In this document: positions 51,201-54,890 of the stretch, in pieces
How positions within the stretch are numbered: position 1 is the first letter of the stretch
Layout: each line of letters begins with the position of its first letter
Origin: Ceriagrion tenellum
Lineage: Eukaryota; Arthropoda; Insecta; Odonata; Coenagrionidae
Reading direction: 5' to 3'
Length of the DNA stretch: 64,000 bases
Assembly: GCA_963169105.1 (NCBI GenBank)
Contig: OY720636.1
Location: 70,296,123 to 70,360,122 of the forward strand
Notes under the pieces: model-generated
Told to the model about the DNA's origin: nothing
The model's input: only the letters and a program-made list of their open reading frames with translations
The model's database searches: none
Program-made: the position numbers and the translations under genes

Positions 51201-51862
51201 TTCAAGAAATGAGCCTTATTTTACTGATAGTACCACCATCAAACATTTTATGAGCATAAAAGAGACATAGCTATGTTGTTTAAGAGTTTACGAGATTGAA
51301 CAGTAAAAGAACATTCAATGAACATAAAAAGAACACACAGATAAAATCGGGATAAAATTGTGAACATAAAAGAACATAAAAAGAACGTTAAAAGAACAGT
51401 GGAACATGAAATGAACATAAAAAGAACATTAAATGAACACTTTTTTCTGCTAGGGTACCTCCATCTTAAGTGATAAAAATTAAAATTTGTTGCTGACAAT
51501 ATTTTATGATTGTATTATACACTTAGGGCTCAAAACATTTTGTGAAAGGTCTACCAATTTTGCTTCATGACCACACTAACACGCTATTTGAAGAAAAATT
51601 TATAAGTGGCATGGTATTTCAATGTTCTGATTGCGGTTTTCACATCCTGACCTTTAAATGAAGGCATACAAAGTAGGGAGTTTGCTCACTAAGGATTTGA
51701 AAGGCTTGTGTGCTACTTTTCCATATAGTTGTTTATTAAGACGTAGGTCTACATATGTCCACTATGAAATTCCTTGGAAGCAATCTGACATTTTTTTCTC
51801 TATCTTGCAGGTATCACCAGGAGAAAGATGGTGAAAAAATTGACTTTACCATTCATGTGTGA
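2990..51862 (+). CDS. Dscam-like: Dscam-family Ig/FN3 cell adhesion receptor (3' part, 22 exons)
   Basis: This is a homophilic neuronal cell-adhesion and guidance receptor of the Dscam family. Twenty-two exons with GT-AG borders join in phase (5,195 nt, 1,730 residues plus stop). The domain order is four Ig domains, four FN3, one Ig, two FN3, one membrane helix (residues about 1325-1348 from the first complete codon) and a tail of about 380 residues. The Ig-inside-FN3 order is specific to Dscam, so the first Ig here is Ig6 and Ig1-5 lie upstream. Nearly all introns between ectodomain modules are phase 1. The tail contains the family-typical motifs EICPYATF and EISCISSQQTLP. Only one Ig7 exon and one membrane exon are visible, so I infer a Dscam2/3/4-type paralogue rather than Dscam1; this paralogue call is weaker than the family call. 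The coordinates span introns; the exons are listed separately. Confidence 0.95.
3420..3940. mobile_element. MITE with 35-40 bp terminal inverted repeats
   Basis: The left end begins CACTACGTTTACTAATCGAT and the reverse complement of the right end begins CACTACGCTTTCCAATCGAT. The similarity continues through TCTCAGATCGAYCTGA. The 521 bp interior repeats palindromes such as CAGATCGATCTG and encodes nothing. No clear target-site duplication was found, so the superfamily is left open. Confidence 0.75.
5370..5925 (+). repeat. Left arm of a 3 kb inverted repeat
   Basis: This segment matches the reverse complement of 7855-8420 over about 550 bases with frequent mismatches and small gaps. Shared landmarks include TCTCGGAAAGTAG, the block around GGTGAGATATTTTTCTTTAA, and TTTTGCGCGGTA. 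The arm is non-coding. Confidence 0.75.
5944..6016 (-). repeat. tRNA-like sequence (SINE head or tRNA pseudogene)
   Basis: On the minus strand there is a D-arm-like TTAACTGGTTAGAGC and a perfect T-arm (CTGGG, loop TTCGATT, CCCAG). The 5' end GCCTGGG does not pair with the 3' CCCTCCC, and the anticodon stem is broken. A working tRNA is therefore unlikely. It abuts the inner edge of the left inverted-repeat arm. Confidence 0.55.
6503..6532. repeat. Short GC-rich hairpin
   Basis: CGGGGATTAGCA and TGCTAACCCCCG form a 12 bp stem with one mismatch around a CTTTTT loop. It lies in the spacer of the larger inverted repeat. Confidence 0.5.
7855..8420 (-). repeat. Right arm of the 3 kb inverted repeat
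   Basis: This is the inverted partner of 5370-5925. Its reverse complement keeps the same order of blocks, from the GTTTGAACGAGTTAGCTC region at the outer end to GACCAAATTCAT at the inner end. The two arms are separated by about 1.9 kb. The inner edge lies about 550 bp upstream of the Ig7 exon's acceptor at the outer side. Confidence 0.75.
8964..9281 (+). CDS. Dscam-like: Dscam-like exon: Ig7
   Basis: This exon encodes residues 103-208, one Ig domain. PPEIAPF starts strand A, VSCSVISGDFP carries the first Cys, LTWRKDG the core Trp, and HAGSYTCIASN the second Cys. The acceptor is TTTCTTTCAG and the donor G|GTGAGT, both phase 1. In Drosophila Dscam1 and Dscam2 this domain is the one encoded by mutually exclusive exons. 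Here I see a single copy. It is GC-richer than the downstream exons. Confidence 0.95.
10102..10201 (+). repeat. Direct repeat pair, 70 bp period
   Basis: GCATATGCGTAAYATGCATA followed by TTCTACTAAG occurs at 10102-10131 and 10172-10201 with a single difference. Between the copies the sequence repeats CATTCTACAGTACATAG-like words. Confidence 0.75.
11071..11420 (+). repeat. Diverged tandem duplication (~182 bp unit)
   Basis: Copy 1 starts at GAACACTCTATATGAGACAT (11071) and copy 2 at GAACGCTCTGTACGTGGCAC (11253). They share ordered blocks: GTATCC..GGTATGCAACA / GTATCC..GGTAGGCAACA, AAAAGARCATGGCGTTT, AACCTGCC and ATTTATTTTTCTWCCG. The unit is non-coding. Confidence 0.7.
11708..11827 (+). CDS. 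Dscam-like: Dscam-like exon: Ig8, first half
   Basis: This exon encodes APTWTIEPQDTS and then CQAEGFPDPTITWMK, which supplies the first bridge Cys and core Trp of Ig8 (residues 209-248). The acceptor is CATCAACAG and the donor G|GTTAGT. The Ig domain is split by a phase 1 intron after the C strand and completed by the exon at 12601. This is the first exon after the drop in CpG and GC content. Confidence 0.93.
11828..12600. other. Intron within Ig8
   Basis: This is unique-looking AT-rich, CpG-poor sequence. I see no repeat or exon in it. Confidence 0.6.
12601..12882 (+). CDS. Dscam-like: Dscam-like exon: Ig8, second half
   Basis: This exon encodes residues 249-342. It contains an unusually long Tyr/Pro/Gly-rich loop (NSYPSFPGLSPQYPDFSPGG) before the conserved PNGSLIIRSAAPEHEGYYSC segment that carries the second bridge Cys. 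It ends in the KAANGIGAGL motif typical of the Ig8 G strand. The acceptor is ATTTGCAG and the donor G|GTGAGT. The loop makes this Ig longer than a canonical 95-100 residue domain. Confidence 0.95.
12883..13657. other. Intron Ig8-Ig9
   Basis: This is CpG-poor AT-rich sequence with no feature that I recognise. Confidence 0.6.
13658..13969 (+). CDS. Dscam-like: Dscam-like exon: Ig9
   Basis: This exon encodes residues 343-446. VPAHFYEP begins the domain. The bridge cysteines lie in VLTCQAEGDQP and DDAGSYYCSASNTYG. The usual core Trp about 12 residues after the first Cys is missing: the segment reads LRVAFTSTP, with Phe at that place. The acceptor is TATATAG and the donor G|GTAGGT. Splicing and frame are otherwise intact, so I read this as a real exon with a substituted core residue. 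Confidence 0.95.
13970..14675. other. Intron Ig9-FN1
   Basis: I see nothing here beyond AT-rich intronic sequence. Confidence 0.6.
14676..15071 (+). CDS. Dscam-like: Dscam-like exon: FN3 domain 1
   Basis: This exon encodes residues 447-578. It contains EPPQSPGRPEVLEVGSRWAN, then the B-strand IEWTPS. A long Ser/Pro-rich B-C loop (about 30 residues) follows, then HYILQYRMND and the F-G region YRLRVIAVNEVGLGPPS. The FN3 hallmark Trp and Tyr/Leu positions are present. The acceptor is CTTTCAG and the donor G|GTTAGT. The expanded loop is longer than in a standard 90-100 residue FN3. Confidence 0.95.
15072..16937. other. Intron FN1-FN2
   Basis: This intron has no exon. It is strongly CpG-depleted: I count 3 CpG in 15121-15720 against 19 in 5041-5640. 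I recognise no transposon end. Confidence 0.6.
16938..17008 (+). CDS. Dscam-like: Dscam-like exon: FN3 domain 2, N-terminal strand
   Basis: This 71 bp exon encodes APSGPPMEVVAEATGSESIV followed by VRWK, the first two strands of FN2 with the hallmark Trp. The acceptor is AATCAG and the donor AAG|GTGAGC. It is a phase 1 to phase 0 exon, followed after only 89 bp by the next exon. Confidence 0.93.
17098..17398 (+). CDS. Dscam-like: Dscam-like exon: FN3 domain 2, remainder
   Basis: This exon encodes residues 603-702. It starts PLLPTYSNGEILGYQIAYRE, passes through a low-complexity Ser/Met/Gly run built on 12-base repeats, and ends YEISVRAFNGIGPGPPS. The acceptor is CGTATAG. The donor is ambiguous among overlapping GT sites. 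A break after 17398 (G|GTAGGT) keeps phase 1 into VPGSPP of the next exon, while 17395 would drop one Gly. Confidence 0.92.
17399..18221. other. Intron FN2-FN3
   Basis: This is AT-rich sequence; I see nothing specific in it. Confidence 0.55.
18222..18413 (+). CDS. Dscam-like: Dscam-like exon: FN3 domain 3, first half
   Basis: This exon encodes VPGSPPSNLRCSPLSSQSLW followed by VRWDPLPPRDRHGLLEGYKV and the C' strand LYQKTVSSESD. The Trp-Asp-Pro motif and LEGYKVLYQ are typical of Dscam FN3. The acceptor is AATTTAG and the donor G|GTAAGG, phase 1. Confidence 0.94.
19018..19051 (-). ncRNA. Hammerhead-ribozyme-like motif, left arm
   Basis: On the minus strand the sequence reads CTGATGA, TGGCACGAAGCAGCT, GAAA, then CCCAGGTC (this copy has CCCAGG where the right arm has CCTGGG). 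The conserved core words CTGATGA and GAAA and the cleavage-type triplet GTC are all present. Stem III would be very short, as described for Penelope-associated hammerheads. No evidence of activity can be read from the sequence. Confidence 0.5.
19675..19708 (+). ncRNA. Hammerhead-ribozyme-like motif, right arm
   Basis: CTGATGA is followed by a possible stem II (GGCA, loop CGAAGC, TGCT, with one G-U pair), GAAA, and a 3 bp stem III (ACC, TG, GGT) ending in a GTC triplet. The spacing fits a minimal hammerhead. Stem I is not convincing in the monomer, so activity might need dimerisation or be lost. Confidence 0.5.
19991..20071. repeat. Pair of palindromic 20-mers
   Basis: TTAACTGTGTTATCACAGTT occurs identically at 19991-20010 and 20052-20071. 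Each copy can fold as AACTGTG/CACAGTT around TTAT. The origin is unknown. Confidence 0.75.
20286..20453 (+). CDS. Dscam-like: Dscam-like exon: FN3 domain 3, second half
   Basis: This exon encodes EVEVKRTTNLETNLHGLSRF and YTVHILAFTSMGDGVRS, the E-G strands of FN3 domain 3, ending CATEED. The acceptor is TTTTTTCAG and the donor A|GTAAGT, phase 1. Confidence 0.94.
20454..21461. other. Intron FN3-FN4
   Basis: This is AT-rich, CpG-poor sequence without a recognisable feature. Confidence 0.55.
21462..21661 (+). CDS. Dscam-like: Dscam-like exon: FN3 domain 4, first half
   Basis: This exon encodes IPGPPEHIKAMALSTDAVLL followed by AWSSPASRNGVIVRYNVYYH, the A-C strands of FN4. A Gly/Ser-rich loop follows. 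The acceptor is ATTTCCAG. The donor AAG|GTAAGA gives phase 0. Confidence 0.94.
21662..22216. other. Intron within FN4
   Basis: The intron holds a tRNA-derived SINE-like copy at about 21868-22005; the rest is plain AT-rich intron. Confidence 0.6.
21868..22005 (+). repeat. tRNA-derived SINE
   Basis: A box-A-like TAGCGGCGGGGTAAAGTCCT is followed by a consensus box B, GGTTCGAGTCC, at the usual spacing. A short unrelated body and an A-rich ATAAATAAACAAATATAA end complete the SINE layout. The acceptor stem is not tRNA-like. It differs in sequence from the copies at 2034 and 2699. Confidence 0.65.
22217..22385 (+). CDS. Dscam-like: Dscam-like exon: FN3 domain 4, second half
   Basis: This exon encodes DVTKEVVFVSGNDLMTFTYE and YEFWVTAVTGVGEGPSS, completing FN4 (residues 890-945). 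The acceptor is TTCTCAG. The donor is the weaker G|GTTTGT. Confidence 0.93.
22700..23600 (+). mobile_element. Penelope-like retroelement fragment with GIY-YIG end
   Basis: At 23040-23110 the plus strand reads KLDRLYKSGVYKIYCNSCN and SYIGQTD, the start of a GIY-YIG nuclease domain (here GVY...YIG). After a stop and frameshift it continues from about 23190 as SQFAKHLLENDH and ILPEGLKMDALEQIEIIRQ. These are conserved features of the Penelope-like C-terminal endonuclease. The reverse transcriptase part is missing or unrecognisable. A hammerhead-like motif follows at 23530. Confidence 0.8.
23530..23568 (+). ncRNA. Degenerate hammerhead-like motif at Penelope-like 3' end
   Basis: CTGATGA is followed by a perfect 5 bp stem (TGCAG, loop TATAG, CTGCA). 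The expected GAAA is degraded to AAA, and no stem III with a cleavage triplet is evident. It sits about 120 bases after the end of the GIY-YIG open frame, where such ribozymes occur in Penelope-like elements. Confidence 0.4.
24532..24918 (+). CDS. Dscam-like: Dscam-like exon: Ig10 and start of FN3 domain 5
   Basis: This exon encodes Ig10: LDCPIMGVPSPTRKWRR carries the first Cys and Trp, and IEGNYSCQAENPFG the second Cys. It runs directly into FN5 with PSPPRLTLRKADAETIRVQW. The Ig-to-FN3 fusion in a single exon after four FN3 domains is the clearest Dscam signature. Residues 946-1074. The acceptor is TTTTTCAG and the donor G|GTAAGA. Confidence 0.96.
24958..25733. mobile_element. Non-autonomous hAT element with 8 bp target duplication
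   Basis: The element is bounded by TAGAGATGGGC on the left and GCTCATCTCTA on the right. It is flanked by identical 8 bp copies ATCCCTCC at 24950-24957 and 25734-25741. TIRs of the form TAGAGATGRGC with an 8 bp duplication indicate the hAT superfamily. The 776 bp interior is AT-rich with no transposase. Confidence 0.85.
25941..26216. mobile_element. Fold-back element with hammerhead-like cores
   Basis: The arms GATAAGGACAAGATTCTTGA... and the reverse complement of ...CAAGAATTTCCTTGTTATC are inverted copies along nearly the whole 276 bp. The centre is ACACCAAC...GTTGGTGT. Each arm carries a CTGAGNA...GAAA core with a CCAA/TTGG stem, at 26130-26156 (plus) and 25997-26023 (minus). The arrangement is the same as in the fold-back at 18967-19760, but the sequence is different. 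Confidence 0.7.
26320..26508 (+). CDS. Dscam-like: Dscam-like exon: FN3 domain 5, remainder
   Basis: This exon encodes FILNYKREFGEWEEKVELEP and YHLRLAAKNIVGTSQFS, completing FN5. The acceptor is ATTCCAG and the donor G|GTTTGT, phase 1. Confidence 0.95.
26509..27077. other. Intron FN5-FN6
   Basis: This is short AT-rich intron sequence; nothing was recognised. Confidence 0.55.
27078..27500 (+). CDS. Dscam-like: Dscam-like exon: FN3 domain 6
   Basis: This exon encodes residues 1138-1278. SVTMNLDAWPTGGCP and YLVAEYKALS begin the domain. A long charged/Trp-rich insertion of about 50 residues (RAEPKPKEKSGTYWEQSG and on) precedes PELIPATWYALRVSAHTDAG. The GGCP-x-EYK and TWYxLRVxAH motifs match the last Dscam FN3. 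The insertion makes it much longer than a normal FN3. The acceptor is ATTGCAG and the donor G|GTAATC. Confidence 0.95.
27501..29541. other. Intron FN6-transmembrane exon
   Basis: I looked for a second transmembrane exon and found none. The 3' part (about 28930-29440) is packed with short inverted and direct copies of GTGGAWNCC/CCACGTGG-type words, including a perfect 10 bp hairpin at 29027-29051. The rest is unremarkable. Confidence 0.6.
28930..29440. repeat. Degenerate repeat region with CCACGTGG-type palindromes
   Basis: Words such as GTGGATCC, CGTGGAATCC, CCCACGTGG and TTTCCACC recur in both orientations. GGTGGAAATT/AATTTCCACC forms a 10 bp perfect stem around TTCTT at 29027-29051. Outer portions are partly inverted copies of each other. 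It may be an old MITE or satellite fragment. Confidence 0.5.
29542..29761 (+). CDS. Dscam-like: Dscam-like exon: juxtamembrane and transmembrane helix
   Basis: This exon encodes an Asp/Gly/Asn-rich stalk (GGSGGNNYGGGGFPS) and then the helix VVVPILSGIICAIAAGICIA. The basic stop-transfer RRKR follows. This is the single membrane segment of the protein (about residues 1325-1348). The acceptor is TTTTTTCCAG and the donor AG|GTCAGT, phase 2. Dscam1 has two alternative exons at this position; only one is visible here. Confidence 0.95.
29968..30070 (+). CDS. Dscam-like: Dscam-like exon: cytoplasmic tail 1
   Basis: This exon encodes YYHGYKQGEQVNERDPSGTK followed by TLAELENQRNNEQR (residues 1352-1386). 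The LAELENQRN-type segment is found in insect Dscam-family tails. The acceptor is AAATCAG and the donor AGA|GTATGT, phase 0. It joins in frame to the exon at 31250. Confidence 0.9.
30071..31249. other. Intron in cytoplasmic region
   Basis: An open frame at 30178-30465 was considered as an exon and rejected. Around 30620-30735 a Leu/Lys-type AACTTGACTCAA repeat and a GGCTGCTCACACATCCCT end resemble a worn hAT-type fragment. I see nothing else. Confidence 0.5.
31250..31385 (+). CDS. Dscam-like: Dscam-like exon: cytoplasmic tail 2
   Basis: This exon encodes QQVIGYCQERDPRDQSIPTH and LYSPSPGRKGESSLSGQKSS, a Ser-rich stretch. The acceptor is ATTTTCAG and the donor G|GTCTGT. It enters in phase 0 and leaves in phase 1. 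Confidence 0.9.
31386..35674. other. Intron in cytoplasmic region with LINE insertion
   Basis: A CR1/Jockey-like LINE remnant occupies about 33340-35090. The flanks (31386-33340 and 35090-35674) show no exon or repeat that I can name. Confidence 0.65.
33340..35090 (+). mobile_element. Broken CR1/Jockey-type non-LTR retrotransposon
   Basis: The start encodes a Cys-rich finger-like stretch and a coiled coil (LKKQVEKLETELKSLRVHNE), then an RRM-like ORF1 core (NRASNVVIINCDDLDSVESD). At about 33816 it jumps into the endonuclease end (FGDYNIVDISWVDVR and DTHHPPLSCNF), which implies an internal deletion. The spacer and the start of reverse transcriptase follow (NITNYRPI, PKVFEKIVTDILSPMF, PEQHGLIHGRSTLTNLLTF), ending at about 35088. 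Several frameshifts and stops are present. Confidence 0.85.
35675..35992 (+). CDS. Dscam-like: Dscam-like exon: cytoplasmic tail 3
   Basis: This exon encodes DYEICPYATFSLPGGGSSGR, the family-conserved EICPYATF motif. It also encodes a MDYSMKFHTFGNQECYAG block and a Ser/Arg/Gly-rich stretch (residues 1432-1537). The Tyr residues in DYEIC and PYATF are plausible SH2-type or phosphorylation sites; that role is inference. The acceptor is TATTCCAG and the donor G|GTGAGT. Confidence 0.93.
35993..38619. other. Intron in cytoplasmic region
   Basis: This is 2.6 kb of AT-rich, CpG-poor intron with no exon or transposon that I recognise. Confidence 0.55.
38620..38970 (+). CDS. Dscam-like: Dscam-like exon: cytoplasmic tail 4 (Pro/Gly-rich)
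   Basis: This exon encodes the conserved EISCISSQQTLPMASSSSPS, then Gly- and Pro-rich sequence with EYTPSSPPPRSADSPSPLG and GGGRALPPPPVMSEG. RALPPPP fits the class I SH3 ligand pattern (R-x-x-P-x-x-P). Dscam1 is known to recruit the SH2/SH3 adaptor Dock through PxxP sites. GGGGGGAG-type codons make the exon GC-rich and repetitive. The acceptor is GTCAACAG and the donor G|GTAAGA. Confidence 0.93.
38971..45812. other. Long intron in cytoplasmic region (6.8 kb)
   Basis: I see no exon here. A 17 bp perfect inverted repeat lies at 45533-45589. An open frame at 42189-42413 has no recognisable product. A TATATAAG word at 42516 is unsupported as a promoter. The rest is AT-rich. Confidence 0.55.
45533..45589. 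repeat. Perfect 17 bp inverted repeat
   Basis: GCTGTGAATTCTTCTCG and CGAGAAGAATTCACAGC flank a 23-base spacer. It is probably part of an unnamed transposon; the surrounding open frame is not convincing as a Dscam exon. Confidence 0.7.
45813..45990 (+). CDS. Dscam-like: Dscam-like exon: cytoplasmic tail 5
   Basis: This exon encodes NSYVEEGISREAGSSTESAE, MNHWTRNGSVMVNQGGI and WRNMMSTT (residues 1655-1713). The acceptor is TTTTTTCAG. The donor is AG|GTAGTG, phase 2. Joined to 51811 it reads on into the final exon. Unspliced, codon AGG is followed at once by TAG, giving a protein ending STTR. Both termini are therefore possible. Confidence 0.88.
46395..46680 (+). mobile_element. 3' end of a non-LTR retrotransposon (RT C-terminus)
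   Basis: The plus strand reads YERSVLRWLGHVQRMDESQ and GARGRGRLRKLW. This is the conserved C-terminal tail of many insect RTE/Jockey-like reverse transcriptases (LRWxGHVxRMD ... RGRPRKxW). A frameshift follows, then a VSMEEIIEAEL-type end. The element appears to resume at 47221 after the hAT insertion. Confidence 0.75.
46689..47212. mobile_element. hAT-type element inserted in the LINE end
   Basis: The left end AAGGGTGTCGGATC and the reverse complement of the right end (CTAGTGATGGGCAGATC) are related hAT-style TIRs. The flanks are TATTTATT (46681-46688) and TATTTATG (47213-47220), an 8 bp duplication with one change. The interior repeats GGATCCGA/AGATCTGC words and contains the palindrome at 47028-47070. 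Confidence 0.75.
47028..47070. repeat. Perfect 19 bp AT-rich hairpin
   Basis: TTTCAATATTAAAGTTTAA is followed within five bases by its exact reverse complement. It lies inside the hAT-type element, so it is more likely transposon structure than a microRNA. Confidence 0.8.
47221..47290 (+). mobile_element. Tail of the interrupted LINE
   Basis: TGACTCTGCCTATCCCAGAA...GGGAACAGCGTGATTGG, then TGTATGTATGTAG, looks like a LINE 3' tail ending in a short tandem repeat. A related CCACCCCGAAAGGGAATAGC occurs at about 57256. It directly follows the hAT target duplication. Confidence 0.5.
48250..51457. mobile_element. 3.2 kb element bounded by inverted arrays of a GTTCTTTTTATGTTC motif
   Basis: The left end TACCCTAACAGAAAAAA and the reverse complement of the right end TACCCTAGCAGAAAAAA match. 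If the termini are CCCTARCAG, the flanking TA on each side would be the target duplication. The left 390 bp and right 700 bp are arrays of (A)TGTTCWTTTWRTGTTC in both orientations. The interior (about 48650-50530) is CpG-richer and shows no transposase. Another small MITE (50567-50687) and a nested copy (50776-51005) lie inside. Confidence 0.7.
50567..50687. mobile_element. Small MITE
   Basis: The left end is GCAGATAGTTTTCAAGC and the right end reads ..AAGTTTGCATGCTATCTGG. The outer CAGATAG/CTATCTG are inverted. The interior repeats AAACTTGCCRY words. It lies inside the larger 48.25-51.46 kb element. Confidence 0.5.
51811..51862 (+). CDS. Dscam-like: Dscam-like terminal exon with stop
   Basis: After the TATCTTGCAG acceptor this exon encodes YHQEKDGEKIDFTIHV and TGA. 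It restores the frame from the phase 2 exon at 45813-45990 and ends the protein at residue 1,730. The C-terminal I-H-V fits a class II PDZ-ligand pattern (hydrophobic-x-hydrophobic). Its role is inference. The frame agreement and the good acceptor support it, although the exon is short. Confidence 0.8.
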
Positions 51863-52476
51863 CTTCTTCAATGTGATCTTCAGAAATGAATGTGTTCTAT
51901 TCGTTAACAAAAAAACTCTCAATAATACAAAAGAATATTTCTACTAGGGCATGTAAGGAATCTAAGTTCCATGCATTTCCTTGTAAAATATTGACTCCCC
52001 ATGTTATCGTTGGTGGAGTAATGCCTTGTTCACACTACTATCATACATACCATTGCAGCAATCTTGCATGCATTCACAATACTATCATAAACTAACTACT
52101 GCCCATTGTTGCCCTCACCAGGGAATTGCAACAATCAAGGAAAGAGCAAGCCAGCAAAGTAAGAAATACCATATTCCTGTGGCATTTTGAGGCTTTCGAT
52201 TTATTTTTCAAGCAAATGACACATTTCCATGCTTCATTTGAGTAGCATCATATGCTTCACTTTAATGATCAACTTATTAAGTACTGTAATTCATTGTTTC
52301 GAGTTTCTGCTTGCAACACCAGTGCTTTGCCACTAAAAAGTGACAGTGTTAGGAACTACAAATTACCATGGTCTGAACGTGCATTCAAACTGTGATTTCA
52401 CCCTACCATCCCGCGGATGTTCACATGTATGAAAGTAGTGTGAACAGGGCATTTTTTTATTTGAATTACTTTGTAT

Positions 52477-52482
52477 AATAAA
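52477..52482 (+). terminator. Candidate polyadenylation signal for Dscam-like gene
   Basis: AATAAA lies 615 bases after the stop codon, followed by T-rich sequence. A second AATAAA at 52987-52992 is an alternative. Which is used cannot be told from the sequence. Confidence 0.4.
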
Positions 52483-52986
52483 TGTTCATTTGATTTTGCT
52501 ATATTTGATTCTTGATAATCCAGGGGTGGGATGTTGAGGCTACAGTGAATCAAAACTGCTGTGACACAAAGCAAATGTACCTAAGTGAAAAATGTTTATA
52601 AGGTGAAATGACTCCTGAATGATACAGCATCATGTGAGACAGGCACTGAAACGAAGTGGAAATCAGGGAGAAGTGAAAGCTGTCAAAATTCTGAAGAGAC
52701 TTGAAAAAATATTGTGTAATTATTTTTTCATGCTTTAGAATGGTAAGTGCACATAAATTACAAGTGCAAGACATGAGGTGATAAAATTCGATTTCTTCTA
52801 AAATGGGTAAGCTGTAAATATGACTAATAGAAGATTGGATGCGTGAAAGAATTGAGTAATGAGAGTTTGTAAATTTGCAAACATTCATTGAATTGCATTT
52901 AATTACCAGCTCTTTTACTCTGTGATTTATAGTTGTAATATTAAAAAAGTATCCTGAATTTGTATTAATTTTATTTAAGCAATTTC

Positions 52987-52992
52987 AATAAA
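52987..52992 (+). terminator. Second candidate polyadenylation signal
   Basis: AATAAA is followed by a T/G-rich stretch (GATTGATGTTCTCATTG). It would give a 3' UTR of about 1.15 kb. Confidence 0.35.
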
Positions 52993-53078
52993 AGTCTGAT
53001 AATTTTAATACAATTTGATTGATGTTCTCATTGAATTTCTCAAAGTAATTTTTAAATTGCCACTGGCAGTCCATACTT

Positions 53079-53698
53079 GGGGCCTGTTTCACAGAGCAAC
53101 AAGTTACAAGTCTTATGCCACAAGGCGGATGCGTAACTCACAAATGCCAAACAGAAGACTTTGTTGAAGAATCTTTAGGTTAACATAAAGTACATTACCA
53201 TGAAGTTCTGTCATGATATTATGTTATAAAGCCATTAATAGTGGTTCAATAAAGACAAAACCAACTCAACATGACATCTTGATAGATAAGGTTTATAAAT
53301 AACTACCATTTAGAGTCCATCCTTCGAGAAATGCAGCAAAATAAACGAATTTTTATGTAAGATGATAGGTTTACCCGAACACCCGACTCCGTTTGGGACT
53401 CTTTAAGGTAAGTTGCCAAACTTAAAATATATTTGAGCACACATTCAATCACTTACATTTGCCCAAAAAGTGGCACCGACACTAGGATTGGAAATATTGC
53501 ACGATAACTATATGAGTTACACATCCACCTTGTGACGTAGAATGGCTACCGATAGAATTGTAACTTTTAGATCTTCCATGGTTTGCGAGTTAACTTTGTG
53601 GAATTAAGTATTCATATTGAGATGCAATAAATACACTACACAAATACTGAGTGTATTTATTTCATCTCAGGGTGACTTGTAGCTCTGAGACAGGCCCC
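53079..53698. mobile_element. MITE with GGGGCCTGT termini
   Basis: The left GGGGCCTGTTTCACAGAG and right CTCTGAGACAGGCCCC are inverted with two differences. Inside, CACAAGGCGGATGCGTAACT (left) has an inverted partner CACAAGGTGGATGTGTAACT (right). The 620 bp carries no gene. No clear target duplication was found. Confidence 0.7.
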
Positions 53699-54056
53699 TG
53701 GTGCACCATATGGAAGTAATGATAGCACATCCAGCCTAATGGCTCCACAGGCTGATAATGTGCCAAACTACAACACTACTAGATCCCTCAGACAGAGAAT
53801 GAACCCAGGAGAGATATTAATGTTTTAGGCAGTCAATTAGTACACCCACCAATAGATAAATCACAGGAGATTGGTAAATAAATAGACCTTGCTTCGTCCT
53901 TGCCAATAAGTCATTAAGCTTCATCAATTTAACCTAAGACATATACACCAACAATTCTTAAAAAACACTGTATGCACTTGTGGATTGTCTGAATTTTTTA
54001 GACCAAAGTTTTGCACAAAAAATGGATAGCCATGAGCATATGTTAACCTACGAGTC

Positions 54057-54404
54057 CTAGACTCCTTGTTGACGTCCAGTCAAGTAATAGTAAAACCAAT
54101 TTAGAGCAGAGGCACAAAAGCCAAGCTGGTTCATTTTAATGAGATGGCATGCATGGTCCACTCTGTTCAAGGCCTTACTTAAGTCGAGAAGAACGAGTAT
54201 CATTATTGACTGGTCAATGGCAAGACGGATATCATCTGTGACTAGAATTAGAGCTAATTGTCTACTGAAGCTCTTCCTAAATCTCAACTGATAGGGGCCA
54301 AGTTTGTTGTGGCTGATGAGGTAGTCAGATACTCGCTGGTGTATTATCCTTTCCAGAACTTTTGAGAGGGAACATAATAATGATATTAGCCAATAGCCGT
54401 CAAT
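54057..54404 (-). mobile_element. Reverse transcriptase fragment of a non-LTR retrotransposon
   Basis: The minus strand reads DYWLISLLCSLSKVLERII, then NKLGPYQLRFRKSFSRQLA, and LDLSKALNRVDHACHLIKM followed by LGFCASALNWFYYYLTGRQQ. These are RT motifs 0-3 and A of the CR1/Jockey type, with the usual DLSKAFDxVDH changed to ALNRVDH. It is open over 76 codons but truncated at both ends. Confidence 0.85.
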
Positions 54405-54890
54405 AGTTTAGTTTTTGTTTTTTAATTGGTACAGCTACAATTTTTAATTGTCAATAGTTGTACTAATTCATATGTATCCTTCATAATTTCCATGTGAATT
54501 AGGAAACCTGAATAGCATAGTGGTCTGCGAATTGGCCATATTTTGAGGAAGTCTAATTTAGTCTGATGTGAAGAAGGGTACATTGAAATTTAATACTCTG
54601 ATGAATATTTTTATTTCTTCAGTTAACCAAGGTGAAGGAGGCATAGGCCACAAGGTACAAATTTCAGCAGGGGTTAATGAACTACTCAAAATCATTATTG
54701 AAAAAATGCTGAAAAACCTTGGGCATTCTTCTTAATGTCAGTTAGGAAATGAGGGGGACAGCTCACAAAGTACTATGCACACTTGGAAAAGACTTGTAGG
54801 AGGGCTAGCCCATTTCCCTGTGATAAGTACAGGAGGGGTACACAGAAAGGTTTAGAATGAGACCCTGGTGAGAGAATAGTTTCACTAGGC

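Larger units (their letters stand above)
45991..51810. other. Last Dscam-like intron (5.8 kb)
   Basis: The intron contains a non-LTR retrotransposon end (46395-46680 and 47221-47290) split by a hAT insertion (46689-47212), and a 3.2 kb inverted-array element (48250-51457). The flanking pieces 47300-48249 and 51458-51810 show nothing specific. Confidence 0.7.
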
